DNA from: Streptomyces bottropensis ATCC 25435
Lineage (GTDB): Bacteria; Actinomycetota; Actinomycetes; Streptomycetales; Streptomycetaceae
NCBI RefSeq assembly: GCF_000383595.1
Contig: NZ_KB911581.1
Span: 1,292,276 to 1,356,275, forward strand
Length of the DNA: 64,000 nt
Direction: 5' to 3'
This document shows, one piece after another, positions 1-6,736 of the stretch. The notes under the pieces are model-generated. The model was not told where the DNA came from and did no database searches. It saw only the letters and a list, made by a program, of their open reading frames with translations. Every line of letters starts with the position of its first letter. Position 1 is the first letter of the stretch. The translations under genes and the position numbers were made by a program.

Positions 1-24
1 TGGGGGGTCCGCTCCCGGAGGAGG

Positions 25-57
25 CGCGACGGGAGTAAGGAGTCCCTCCCCGTCGCG
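25..57. terminator. Inverted repeat upstream of hutH
   Basis: The 9-base arms CGCGACGGG (25-33) and CCCGTCGCG (49-57) pair perfectly around a 15-base loop. It lies just ahead of the hutH promoter, so it probably ends transcription from a gene left of the window. No T-tract follows, as is common in Streptomyces. An operator role is possible. Confidence 0.45.
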
Positions 58-60
58 GTC

Positions 61-97
61 GTGACATTCGGCGATTCAGTCCCTACGATCCTGAATA
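61..97 (+). promoter_or_regulatory. hutH promoter, leaderless
   Basis: GTGACA (61-66) and TACGAT (84-89) are separated by exactly 17 bases and match the vegetative -35/-10 pattern. The expected start of transcription falls at about 96-97, on the A of the ATG at 97. The hutH message would therefore have no leader and no ribosome binding site. Confidence 0.6.
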
Positions 98-1650
98 TGG
101 ATATGCACTCTGTGGACACGGTGGTCCTCGGGACGTCCGGGGTCACCGCGGCCGACGTCCTCGCCGTGGCGCGCGCCGACGCCCGGATCGAGCTCTCCGA
201 CGAGGCGGTGGCCGCGCTCGCGGCGGCCCGCGAGATCGTGGACGCGCTGGCGGCCAAGCCGGAGCCCGTCTACGGGGTCTCCACCGGCTTCGGCGCCCTC
301 GCGACCCGGCACATCAGCCCCGAACTGCGGGCCCGACTCCAACGCAACATCGTCCGCTCGCACGCCGCCGGCATGGGGCCGAGGGTGGAGCGCGAGGTCG
401 TCCGCGCGCTGATGTTCCTGCGCCTGAAGACCGTCTGCTCCGGCCGCACCGGCGTCCGGCCCGAGGTCGCGCAGACCATGGCCGACGTCCTCAACGCAGG
501 CATCACCCCCGTCGTCCACGAGTACGGCTCCCTCGGCTGCTCCGGGGACCTGGCCCCGCTGTCCCACTGCGCGCTCACCCTGATGGGCGAGGGCGACGCC
601 GAGGGCCCGGACGGGGTCGTACGGCCGGCCGGCGAGCTGCTCGCCGAGCACGGCATCGCGCCCGTCGAGCTGCGCGAGAAGGAGGGGCTGGCCCTCCTCA
701 ACGGCACCGACGGCATGCTCGGCATGCTCGTCATGGCACTGGCCGATCTGGAGAAGCTGTACACGTCGGCGGACATCACCGCCGCGATCTCCCTGGAGGC
801 CCTGCTCGGCACGGACCGGGTCCTCGCCCCCGAACTGCACGCCATCCGCCCGCACCCCGGGCAGGCGGCCTCCGCGGCCAACATGCTCGCCGTGCTGAAG
901 GATTCGGGGCTCACCGGGCACCACCAGGACGACGCGCCCCGCGTGCAGGACGCGTACTCGGTGCGGTGCGCTCCCCAGGTGGCCGGGGCCGGGCGGGACA
1001 CCGTCGCGTACGCGCGGCTCGTCGCCGAGCGGGAGCTGGCGGCGGCGGTCGACAACCCCGTCGTCCTGCCGGACGGGAGGGTCGAGTCCAACGGCAACTT
1101 CCATGGCGCGCCCGTCGCCTACGTCCTCGACTTCCTCGCCATCGCCGTGGCGGACCTCGCCTCGATCGCGGAGCGGCGCACCGACCGGCTGCTCGACAAG
1201 AACCGCTCGCACGGGCTGCCGCCGTTCCTCGCGGACGACGCCGGGGTCGACTCCGGGCTGATGATCGCGCAGTACACGCAGGCGGCGCTGGTGAGTGAGC
1301 TGAAGCGGCTCGCCGTGCCGGCCTCCGCGGACTCGATCCCGTCCTCCGCGATGCAGGAGGACCATGTGTCGATGGGCTGGGCGGCGGCGCGGAAGCTGCG
1401 GACCGCCGTCGACAACCTGACGCGGGTGCTGGCCGTGGAGTTGTACGCCGGGACGCGGGGGGTGGAGCTGCGGGAGGGGCTGGTGGCCGCGCCGGCCACC
1501 CGGGCCGTGGTGGAGGCTCTGCGGGGAGCCGGGGTCGAGGGGCCGGGGGCGGATCGTTTCCTCGCGCCTGATCTGGCGTTGGCCGACGCGTTCGTGCGGG
1601 ACGGGCGGTTGGTGATGGCCGCGGAGTCCGTGACCGGGGTGCTCGCCTGA
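97..1650 (+). CDS. hutH: Histidine ammonia-lyase
   Basis: This enzyme removes ammonia from L-histidine to give urocanate, the first step of histidine degradation, in the cytoplasm. The motif GSLGCSGDLAPLSH carries the Cys-Ser-Gly triad (residues 148-150) that cyclises into the MIO cofactor; Cys in place of the usual Ala is, from memory, normal for Streptomyces HutH. The product is 517 residues, full family length. ATG 97 was chosen because the -10 box sits 7 bases before it; ATG 103 is an alternative, while the GTG at 61 is part of the -35 element. No other hut gene is next to it, which is usual in Streptomyces. Confidence 0.95.
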   Translation: MDMHSVDTVVLGTSGVTAADVLAVARADARIELSDEAVAALAAAREIVDALAAKPEPVYGVSTGFGALATRHISPELRARLQRNIVRSHAAGMGPRVEREVVRALMFLRLKTVCSGRTGVRPEVAQTMADVLNAGITPVVHEYGSLGCSGDLAPLSHCALTLMGEGDAEGPDGVVRPAGELLAEHGIAPVELREKEGLALLNGTDGMLGMLVMALADLEKLYTSADITAAISLEALLGTDRVLAPELHAIRPHPGQAASAANMLAVLKDSGLTGHHQDDAPRVQDAYSVRCAPQVAGAGRDTVAYARLVAERELAAAVDNPVVLPDGRVESNGNFHGAPVAYVLDFLAIAVADLASIAERRTDRLLDKNRSHGLPPFLADDAGVDSGLMIAQYTQAALVSELKRLAVPASADSIPSSAMQEDHVSMGWAAARKLRTAVDNLTRVLAVELYAGTRGVELREGLVAAPATRAVVEALRGAGVEGPGADRFLAPDLALADAFVRDGRLVMAAESVTGVLA

Positions 1651-1689
1651 GGTAGGGGCGGGTGGGTGTGGGTGCGGGTGCGTCGCCGG

Positions 1690-1733
1690 GTGCGGGTGGG
1701 GCGTGGTCGCTCGCGCAGTTCCTCGTGCCCCTG
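1690..1733. repeat. Degenerate arm of dispersed repeat
   Basis: The stretch around 1712-1731 (CGCGCAGTTCCTCGTGCCCC) differs at two bases from the arm sequence of the long inverted-repeat elements at 47, 53 and 58 kb. Only one recognisable arm remains here, between hutH and the next convergent gene. It looks like a decayed copy. Confidence 0.5.
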
Positions 1734-1806
1734 GAGGGCGCGGTTGCTTGTGCGCGCCCCGCGCCCCGGGAGGGCGTGGTCGCCCGGGCGGGCGCCGCGG
1801 CCACTG

Positions 1807-1843
1807 CGAGGAGCAGGGGTCGCGGCCCTTGCTCCTCGTTCTT
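1807..1843. terminator. Hairpin terminator between convergent genes
   Basis: CGAGGAGCAGGG (1807-1818) pairs with CCCTTGCTCCTCG (1826-1838) with one bulged base, and TTCTTT follows on the plus strand. It sits between hutH and the convergent surface-protein gene and could serve both. Confidence 0.6.
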
Positions 1844-2161
1844 TCACGGGGCGTGCGGGAGTTCGAGGTCCTCGCGTTCGCGGCGGATGGAGTAGGCGAC
1901 GAACGCCGCGCCCAGGCCGAGCATGGCCGTGCCGCCGATGACGTAGGGGGTGGTGTTCGGGCTGCCGGTGTCGGCGAGTTCGCGGGTGTCGCCGGTGGTC
2001 GTGGCCGCGTCCGACGTCGTGGTCGTCTGCTCGCGTACGGCCGCTTCCTGGGTCGCGTTGGCGGACGGCACGAACCAGAGGGCACCCAGAAGGGTGCCCG
2101 CGGCGGTGGCGGTCACCAACGACCGGCGGGCGGTGGACGACGCGCGACGTGCGACGGACAC
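1844..2161 (-). CDS. Small LAxTG-type cell-wall anchored protein
   Basis: The 105-residue product has an N-terminal signal peptide (RRSLVTATAAGTLLGALWF, ending near PSANA), a Thr/Ala-rich linker, the motif LADTG, a hydrophobic segment and a basic tail (RREREDLE). That order is the classic sortase substrate layout. LAxTG is the pattern recognised by class E sortases of actinobacteria, so the protein is probably linked to peptidoglycan. The GTG at 2161 has AAGGGGA about 11 bases upstream; longer in-frame starts run into the divergent promoter region. The ligand or partner is unknown. Confidence 0.75.
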   Translation of the reverse strand: MSVARRASSTARRSLVTATAAGTLLGALWFVPSANATQEAAVREQTTTTSDAATTTGDTRELADTGSPNTTPYVIGGTAMLGLGAAFVAYSIRREREDLELPHAP

Positions 2162-2271
2162 GGAATATCGATCCCCTTGTGACGCTGGCGAATTGGCCGT
2201 GGAGAGCGATGCTAATGAAAGGCGCGGGTCGTGGGAAAGTCGCGTGACCTGTGAGCCGTACGCTCCGGAGC

Positions 2272-2616
2272 ATGAGTACAGCGGAGACATCACAGTTTGT
2301 CCGGCTACGCGTCGAATTGGTGGTGGAGATCGACGACGTCGAGGCCATCACCGGGGCCGCTCTGCGGCGGATCGCGACCGATTCCGATATGCCTGCCGAT
2401 GAGCGGGTACACGCCGAGAGCGCGGTGACCGAGGACACCGCGGAGGCCCTCGCCTATCTGGTCGACCCGTTCGACCTGGTCGGAGAGGTCCCCGGGGTCG
2501 AACTGGCCCAGGCCTCCTGGAGTAGTGAGGGTATCGACTACGACCCCGATTCGCCGGAATGGGGTCTCGACGAGGATGATGACGCAGAGGTCGAAGAGGA
2601 AGACTCCCGCGGCTGA
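2272..2616 (+). CDS. Conserved acidic protein of unknown function
   Basis: I recognise this 114-residue protein only as a type found across Streptomyces. It is soluble, with a folded part starting QFVRLRVELVVEID and ending near PGVELAQASW, followed by a very acidic tail (GLDEDDDAEVEEEDSRG). There is no signal peptide or membrane segment. ATG 2272 has GGAG immediately before it, which is too close for a normal binding site; GTG 2251 (121 residues) is the alternative start. It is transcribed divergently from the surface-protein gene and is followed by a good terminator. Confidence 0.7.
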   Translation: MSTAETSQFVRLRVELVVEIDDVEAITGAALRRIATDSDMPADERVHAESAVTEDTAEALAYLVDPFDLVGEVPGVELAQASWSSEGIDYDPDSPEWGLDEDDDAEVEEEDSRG

Positions 2617-2637
2617 GCGGTCGGGGAAATTGATGGT

Positions 2638-2668
2638 CCCGGGCGGCAACCGCCGTCCGGGGTTCTTT
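2638..2668 (+). terminator. Intrinsic terminator
   Basis: CCCGGGCGG (2638-2646) and CCGCCGTCCGGGG (2650-2662) form a GC-rich hairpin with a short loop and a small internal mismatch, followed by TTCTTT. It lies 21 bases after the acidic-protein gene. Confidence 0.6.
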
Positions 2669-2845
2669 CGTCTCACGAGGCGCACCAGTCACTTGTGCAC
2701 CCCCGGGTCGCCGACGATCCGATGCGGGTGGAGTGGCGTATCCCACATATCCGCGGGAGCGGAACGGCCCGTGCCGTTGTGGTGTTTAAGTGCTTACGGG
2801 GATCTTCGGGGTTTTGGGGATTCGGCAACGATGGAGAAGCGTGTG

Positions 2846-4099
2846 ATGACGAACAGTAAGCGGCGCAGGGGCCTGACGGTCGCGTCCGCACTGCTCGGCG
2901 GGGTGCTGGTGCTCTCTGCGTGCAGCGGGGGCGACGGCGACAAGGCGTCCGGGGGTGACGGCGGGGACTCCTCGCAGTCCAAGGTCGACGAGGCGGCGGC
3001 GGAGAAGACCTCCGAGGCCGACATCAAGATCATGCCGAAGGACGGCTCGGACAACGCCTCCATCAACAACTCGGCCAAGGTCACCGTGAGCAAGGGCACG
3101 CTCACCGAGGTGAAGATGACCACCTCCGACGGCACCGCCGTCGAGGGCGAGATATCCGCGGACAAGAAGAGCTGGGCGCCGAGCGCTCAGCTGGAGCGGT
3201 CCACCGGCTACAAGATCACCGCTGCCGCCGAGGACTCCGAGGGGCGCAAGGCCCACGAGAACGCGGCGTTCACCACGGTCTCGCCCGCCAACAGCTTCAT
3301 CGGCAACTTCACGCCCGAGGACGGCTCGACCGTCGGCGTCGGTATGCCGGTCTCGATCAACTTCGACAAGGCGATCACCGACAAGGCCGCCGTGCAGAAG
3401 GGGATCACCGTCTCCAGCAGCTCCGGCCAGGAGGTCGTCGGGCACTGGTTCAACGCCAACCGCATCGACTTCCGGCCCGAGGAGTACTGGAAGGGCGGCT
3501 CCACCGTCACCCTGAAGCTCGCGCTCGACGGTGTGGAGGGTGCCGACGGTGTCTACGGTGTGCAGCAGAAGACCGTGACCTTCAAGATCGGCCGTAATCA
3601 GGTCTCCATCGTCGACGCCAAGACCAAGACGATGAAGATCACGCGGGACGGCAAGGTCGTCAAGACCATCCCCATCTCCGCCGGTTCGCCCGAGAACAAG
3701 ACGTACCAGGGTCAGATGGTGATCTCCGAGCAGTTCAAGGAGACCCGGATGAACGGCGCGACGGTCGGGTTCACCGACGACGACGGCAAGGGCGAGTACG
3801 ACATCAAGGACGTCCCCCACGCTCAGCGTCTGACGACCTCGGGCACCTTCATCCACGGCAACTACTGGGGTGCCGACTCCGTCTTCGGCAACGTCAACAC
3901 CAGTCACGGCTGCGTCGGTCTGAACGACACCAAGGGTGCCAACGACCCCGACACCGAGGGCGCCTGGTTCTACGACAACTCCATCATCGGTGACGTCGTG
4001 GACATCCGGAACACCGGAGACAAGACGGTCGCCCCGGACAACGGCCTCAACGGCTGGAACATGAACTGGGCCGACTGGAAGGCCGGTTCGGCCGTCTGA
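2846..4099 (+). CDS. L,D-transpeptidase lipoprotein
   Basis: The enzyme makes 3-3 peptide cross-links in peptidoglycan outside the membrane. The 417-residue product starts with a lipoprotein signal ending in LVLSACSGG (lipobox Cys). Two Ig-like domains follow (roughly residues 55-255). The C-terminal YkuD domain carries the catalytic set HGNYW ... SHGCVGLND with nucleophile Cys356, and a Trp-rich tail closes the protein. This is the actinobacterial Ldt layout. ATG 2846 was chosen because GGAG lies 9 bases upstream; ATG 2831 overlaps that site. A GGAAC box at 2761-2765 resembles the -35 of envelope-stress ECF sigma factors, but I see no clear matching -10. From memory, the S. coelicolor counterpart is a SigE target. 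Confidence 0.93.
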   Translation: MTNSKRRRGLTVASALLGGVLVLSACSGGDGDKASGGDGGDSSQSKVDEAAAEKTSEADIKIMPKDGSDNASINNSAKVTVSKGTLTEVKMTTSDGTAVEGEISADKKSWAPSAQLERSTGYKITAAAEDSEGRKAHENAAFTTVSPANSFIGNFTPEDGSTVGVGMPVSINFDKAITDKAAVQKGITVSSSSGQEVVGHWFNANRIDFRPEEYWKGGSTVTLKLALDGVEGADGVYGVQQKTVTFKIGRNQVSIVDAKTKTMKITRDGKVVKTIPISAGSPENKTYQGQMVISEQFKETRMNGATVGFTDDDGKGEYDIKDVPHAQRLTTSGTFIHGNYWGADSVFGNVNTSHGCVGLNDTKGANDPDTEGAWFYDNSIIGDVVDIRNTGDKTVAPDNGLNGWNMNWADWKAGSAV

Positions 4100-4126
4100 C
4101 CCCCCGTCATCCGTAGAACGCGCGAC

Positions 4127-4167
4127 CGGTGCCGCCCCTGTGACACGCAGGGGCGGCACCGTTGTTT
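4127..4167 (+). terminator. Strong intrinsic terminator after the L,D-transpeptidase
   Basis: CGGTGCCGCCCCTG (4127-4140) and CAGGGGCGGCACCG (4148-4161) form a perfect 14-base stem with a 7-base loop, followed by TTGTTT. Confidence 0.85.
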
Positions 4168-4183
4168 CCGAGGCGATGCCCAG

Positions 4184-4241
4184 GGTTCTCATCAGGCTCT
4201 TATCGAGGACTTATCCCGTCATCACATGGCGTCCCTAGCTT
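4184..4241 (+). promoter_or_regulatory. Three 11-bp-phased direct repeats and promoter of the ABC exporter operon
   Basis: CTCATC (4188), CTTATC (4199) and CTTATC (4210) recur at exactly 11-base steps. As 11-mers the units run 4184-4194, 4195-4205 and 4206-4216. Direct repeats with one-helical-turn spacing are the usual binding pattern of OmpR/PhoP-family response regulators. A -10 box TAGCTT (4236-4241) ends 6 bases before the ATG at 4248, so the message is probably leaderless. The third repeat covers the -35 position, as expected for activation by direct contact with polymerase. The cognate two-component system is not in this window. Confidence 0.65.
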
Positions 4242-4247
4242 GCCGCC

Positions 4248-5744
4248 ATGTTCTTCACCTACCTGAGGCGCGAACTGCGCCGCCGCAGAAAGGCGGCGCT
4301 CGTCGTCGCCTCCGGGCTCGCCCTGGGCATCGCACTGGTCATCGTGGTCAGTTCCGTGTCCTCGGGCATGGAGAAGGCGCAGGGCAAGGTTCTCGAATCC
4401 CTGTACGGCCTGGGCACGGACATGACCGTCACCAAGGCCGCCGCCGCGGCGGACGAGAACGGCGGCCAGCGCCCGCGATTCGAGTTCGACGCCCAGGACG
4501 ACGACTCCGACGAGAACCAGAGCAGTGACCTCGTCCGGGTGCAGGGCTTCCAGACGCTGGCGAGTTCGACCGTCACCGAGGTCGGCGAACAGGCGGGTGT
4601 CGCGCAGGCCGTCGGCGGTCTCAGCCTCCAGGTCATCAAGGTCGACGGGCAGTTCCGGCGCGGCCAGTTCCAGCAGGACGAGGGCACCGGGGGCCAGCAG
4701 CCCGGCGGCCCCGGCGCCGGTGGCCAGAACGGCGGCGGCACAGGCCGGGTCGAGGGCGGCGGCGCCCAGTTCGACGTCGACAACTACTCCGTCTACGGCA
4801 CGGACGTCACCGAGCCCGACCTGGGCCCCCTGACCTCCTCGAAGATCACCAGCGGTCGTACGTTCACGACGTCCGAGACCGACGCCGAGGTCGTCGTCGC
4901 GGACAGGTCGTACGCCAAGGAGAAGGAGCTGAAGGTCGGTGACAGCGTCACCGTCAACAGCGTCAAGTACAAGGTCATCGGCATCGCGACGCCCGACAGC
5001 GGGGACGCGGCGGCCGACCTCTACATGCCGCTGAAGCAGGCGCAGACGCTCAGCGACTCCAAGGACAAGGTCACCACGATCTACGTCAGGGCGAGCGACT
5101 CGCAGCGGATCGACGGCGTGAAGGCGGCCATCCAGAAGAACATCGACGGGACGACCGTCACCACCTCCGCCGACCTCGCCGACACGGTCTCCGGATCGCT
5201 GTCGACGGCCTCGGACCTCGCCTCCGACGTCGGCAAGTGGCTGTCGATCGCGGTGCTCGTGGCCGCGTTCCTGGTGGCCGGGCTGCTCACCTCGTCGGCC
5301 GTGTCGCGGCGGGTGCGGGAGTTCGGCACGCTCAAGGCGCTGGGATGGAAGTCGGGGCGTGTGACCCGGCAGGTCGTCGGTGAGGCCGTCGTCAACGGAC
5401 TGGTGGGCGGTGCGCTCGGTATCGCGCTCGGGCTCGGCGGGGCGTACGTCGTCACGGCGATCAGTCCGACGCTGCAGGCGGAGATCGGGGCGGCGGGCGG
5501 TGGTTTCGGCGGATCCGGTGCCGGCGCGCCCGGCGGAGGCGGCTTCCCCGGCGCGGGCGGGCCCGGCGGAGGGCGGCAGACGGCTTCCGACGCGCTGGAC
5601 GTGGCCCTCACGGCACCCGTCAGCGTCACGACCATCGGCGTCGCGGTGGGGCTCGCCGTCGCCGGCGGGCTGATCGCGGGGGCGTTCGGCGGGTGGCGGG
5701 CCTCGCGGCTGCGGCCGGCGGACGCGCTGCGGCGCGTGGAGTAG
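4248..5744 (+). CDS. ABC transporter permease, MacB/FtsX type
   Basis: This is the membrane subunit of a type VII (MacB-like) ABC system. The 498-residue protein has one N-terminal membrane helix (about residues 18-40), a long extracytoplasmic domain, then three C-terminal helices in a FtsX domain (start near SDVGKWLSIAVLVAAFLV). Two Gly-rich, low-complexity linkers sit in extracytoplasmic loops, near residues 145-165 and 405-440, and are unusually long. There is no ribosome binding site; the start is leaderless behind TAGCTT. The ATPase gene follows after 60 bases. Such systems export peptides or sense envelope damage; the substrate is not evident. Confidence 0.9.
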   Translation: MFFTYLRRELRRRRKAALVVASGLALGIALVIVVSSVSSGMEKAQGKVLESLYGLGTDMTVTKAAAAADENGGQRPRFEFDAQDDDSDENQSSDLVRVQGFQTLASSTVTEVGEQAGVAQAVGGLSLQVIKVDGQFRRGQFQQDEGTGGQQPGGPGAGGQNGGGTGRVEGGGAQFDVDNYSVYGTDVTEPDLGPLTSSKITSGRTFTTSETDAEVVVADRSYAKEKELKVGDSVTVNSVKYKVIGIATPDSGDAAADLYMPLKQAQTLSDSKDKVTTIYVRASDSQRIDGVKAAIQKNIDGTTVTTSADLADTVSGSLSTASDLASDVGKWLSIAVLVAAFLVAGLLTSSAVSRRVREFGTLKALGWKSGRVTRQVVGEAVVNGLVGGALGIALGLGGAYVVTAISPTLQAEIGAAGGGFGGSGAGAPGGGGFPGAGGPGGGRQTASDALDVALTAPVSVTTIGVAVGLAVAGGLIAGAFGGWRASRLRPADALRRVE

Positions 5745-5804
5745 TACGGCGGCGGCCGAGGCGCCCGCCCCACAGCCAGGTCCATCCGAATTCAGGGAGT
5801 CCAC

Positions 5805-6488
5805 ATGTACGTACTGACCGGCGTCACCAAGCGCTACGCGCGCGGCAAGGACACCGTCACCGCCCTCGACGGGGTCGATCTCACCATCGCCGACGGGGAC
5901 CGGCTGGTCATCCAGGGGCCCACCGGGGGCGGGAAGTCCACGCTGTTGCAGATGCTCGGGGGGCTGGACAAGCCCTCCGATGGGAGCGTCGAACTGGACG
6001 GGACCGATCTGGCGAGGCTGTCGGAGGCGAAGCTCACGAGGGTGCGCGGCGAGAACATCGGGTTCGTCTTCCAGAGCTTCAACCTGATCCCGACGCTGAC
6101 CGCGCAGGAGAACGTGGAGACGGCCCTCGTGCCGCTCGGGGTCAGGGCGAAGGAGCGGCGGGAGCGGGCCGCGGAGGCGCTTGGGTCGGTGGGGCTCGGC
6201 GAGCGGCTCGGACATCTGCCGGCCGAGCTGTCGGGCGGCCAGCAGCAACGCGTCGCGATCGCCCGCGCGCTGGTGAAGCGGCCGAAGGTGCTGCTCGCGG
6301 ACGAGCCCACCGGCAACCTCGACGAGTCCACGCGCGACGAGATCATGGAGGTCCTGGAGACGCTGTGGAAGGAGCACGGCCTCACGTTCATCATGGTCAC
6401 CCATGACTCGACGCTGGCGAGGAAAGCCCCTCGGGTCGCGACCATCCGCAAGGGGCGCATCACGGTGAAGGAGAACGCCGGGGCGTGA
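5805..6488 (+). CDS. ABC transporter ATP-binding protein, MacB/LolD type
   Basis: This 227-residue cytoplasmic ATPase powers the permease encoded just upstream. It shows Walker A GPTGGGKST, Q-loop FVFQSFNLIP, signature LSGGQQQR, Walker B VLLADEP and the H-loop VTHD. The pattern FVFQSFNLIPTLTA is typical of the LolD/MacB subfamily. AGGGAG lies five bases before ATG 5805. Permease and ATPase appear to form a two-gene operon under the phased repeats at 4184-4216. Confidence 0.93.
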   Translation: MYVLTGVTKRYARGKDTVTALDGVDLTIADGDRLVIQGPTGGGKSTLLQMLGGLDKPSDGSVELDGTDLARLSEAKLTRVRGENIGFVFQSFNLIPTLTAQENVETALVPLGVRAKERRERAAEALGSVGLGERLGHLPAELSGGQQQRVAIARALVKRPKVLLADEPTGNLDESTRDEIMEVLETLWKEHGLTFIMVTHDSTLARKAPRVATIRKGRITVKENAGA

Positions 6489-6509
6489 GCGCCTGCCCTC
6501 ATCGGGTGG

Positions 6510-6537
6510 AACCCGGAACCCGGAACCCGGAACCCGG
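6510..6537. repeat. 7-bp tandem repeat, four copies
   Basis: AACCCGG is repeated four times without change between the exporter operon and the subtilase gene. No protein is encoded here and its role is unknown. Confidence 0.7.
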
Positions 6538-6736
6538 TGAGTTCCCTGGGCGTGGGGCGCGTTGGTGTGGAGCTCGGGCGCGTGCGGGCTGTGCGTGGCC
6601 CGGGTTCGCCGCTTTGCGCCCACCCGCGAGGGAGGGGACGTGAGTTGACTCCCGGTCATACTGCGTAGACCGGGGGAATTGGCGCGTATGTGTGCGGAAG
6701 CTCCCCTGGCCGGATGAACCGGATCAAGGGGGAGAC

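Noticed and set aside
76..2085. Long minus-strand reading frame opposite hutH
   Set aside because: It lies antisense to a clear hutH and its product is Pro/Arg-rich with no recognisable domain. It results from G/C third-base bias.
2525..2845. 107-codon extension in front of the L,D-transpeptidase
   Set aside because: It crosses a terminator and the promoter region, and the lipoprotein signal starts only at 2846.
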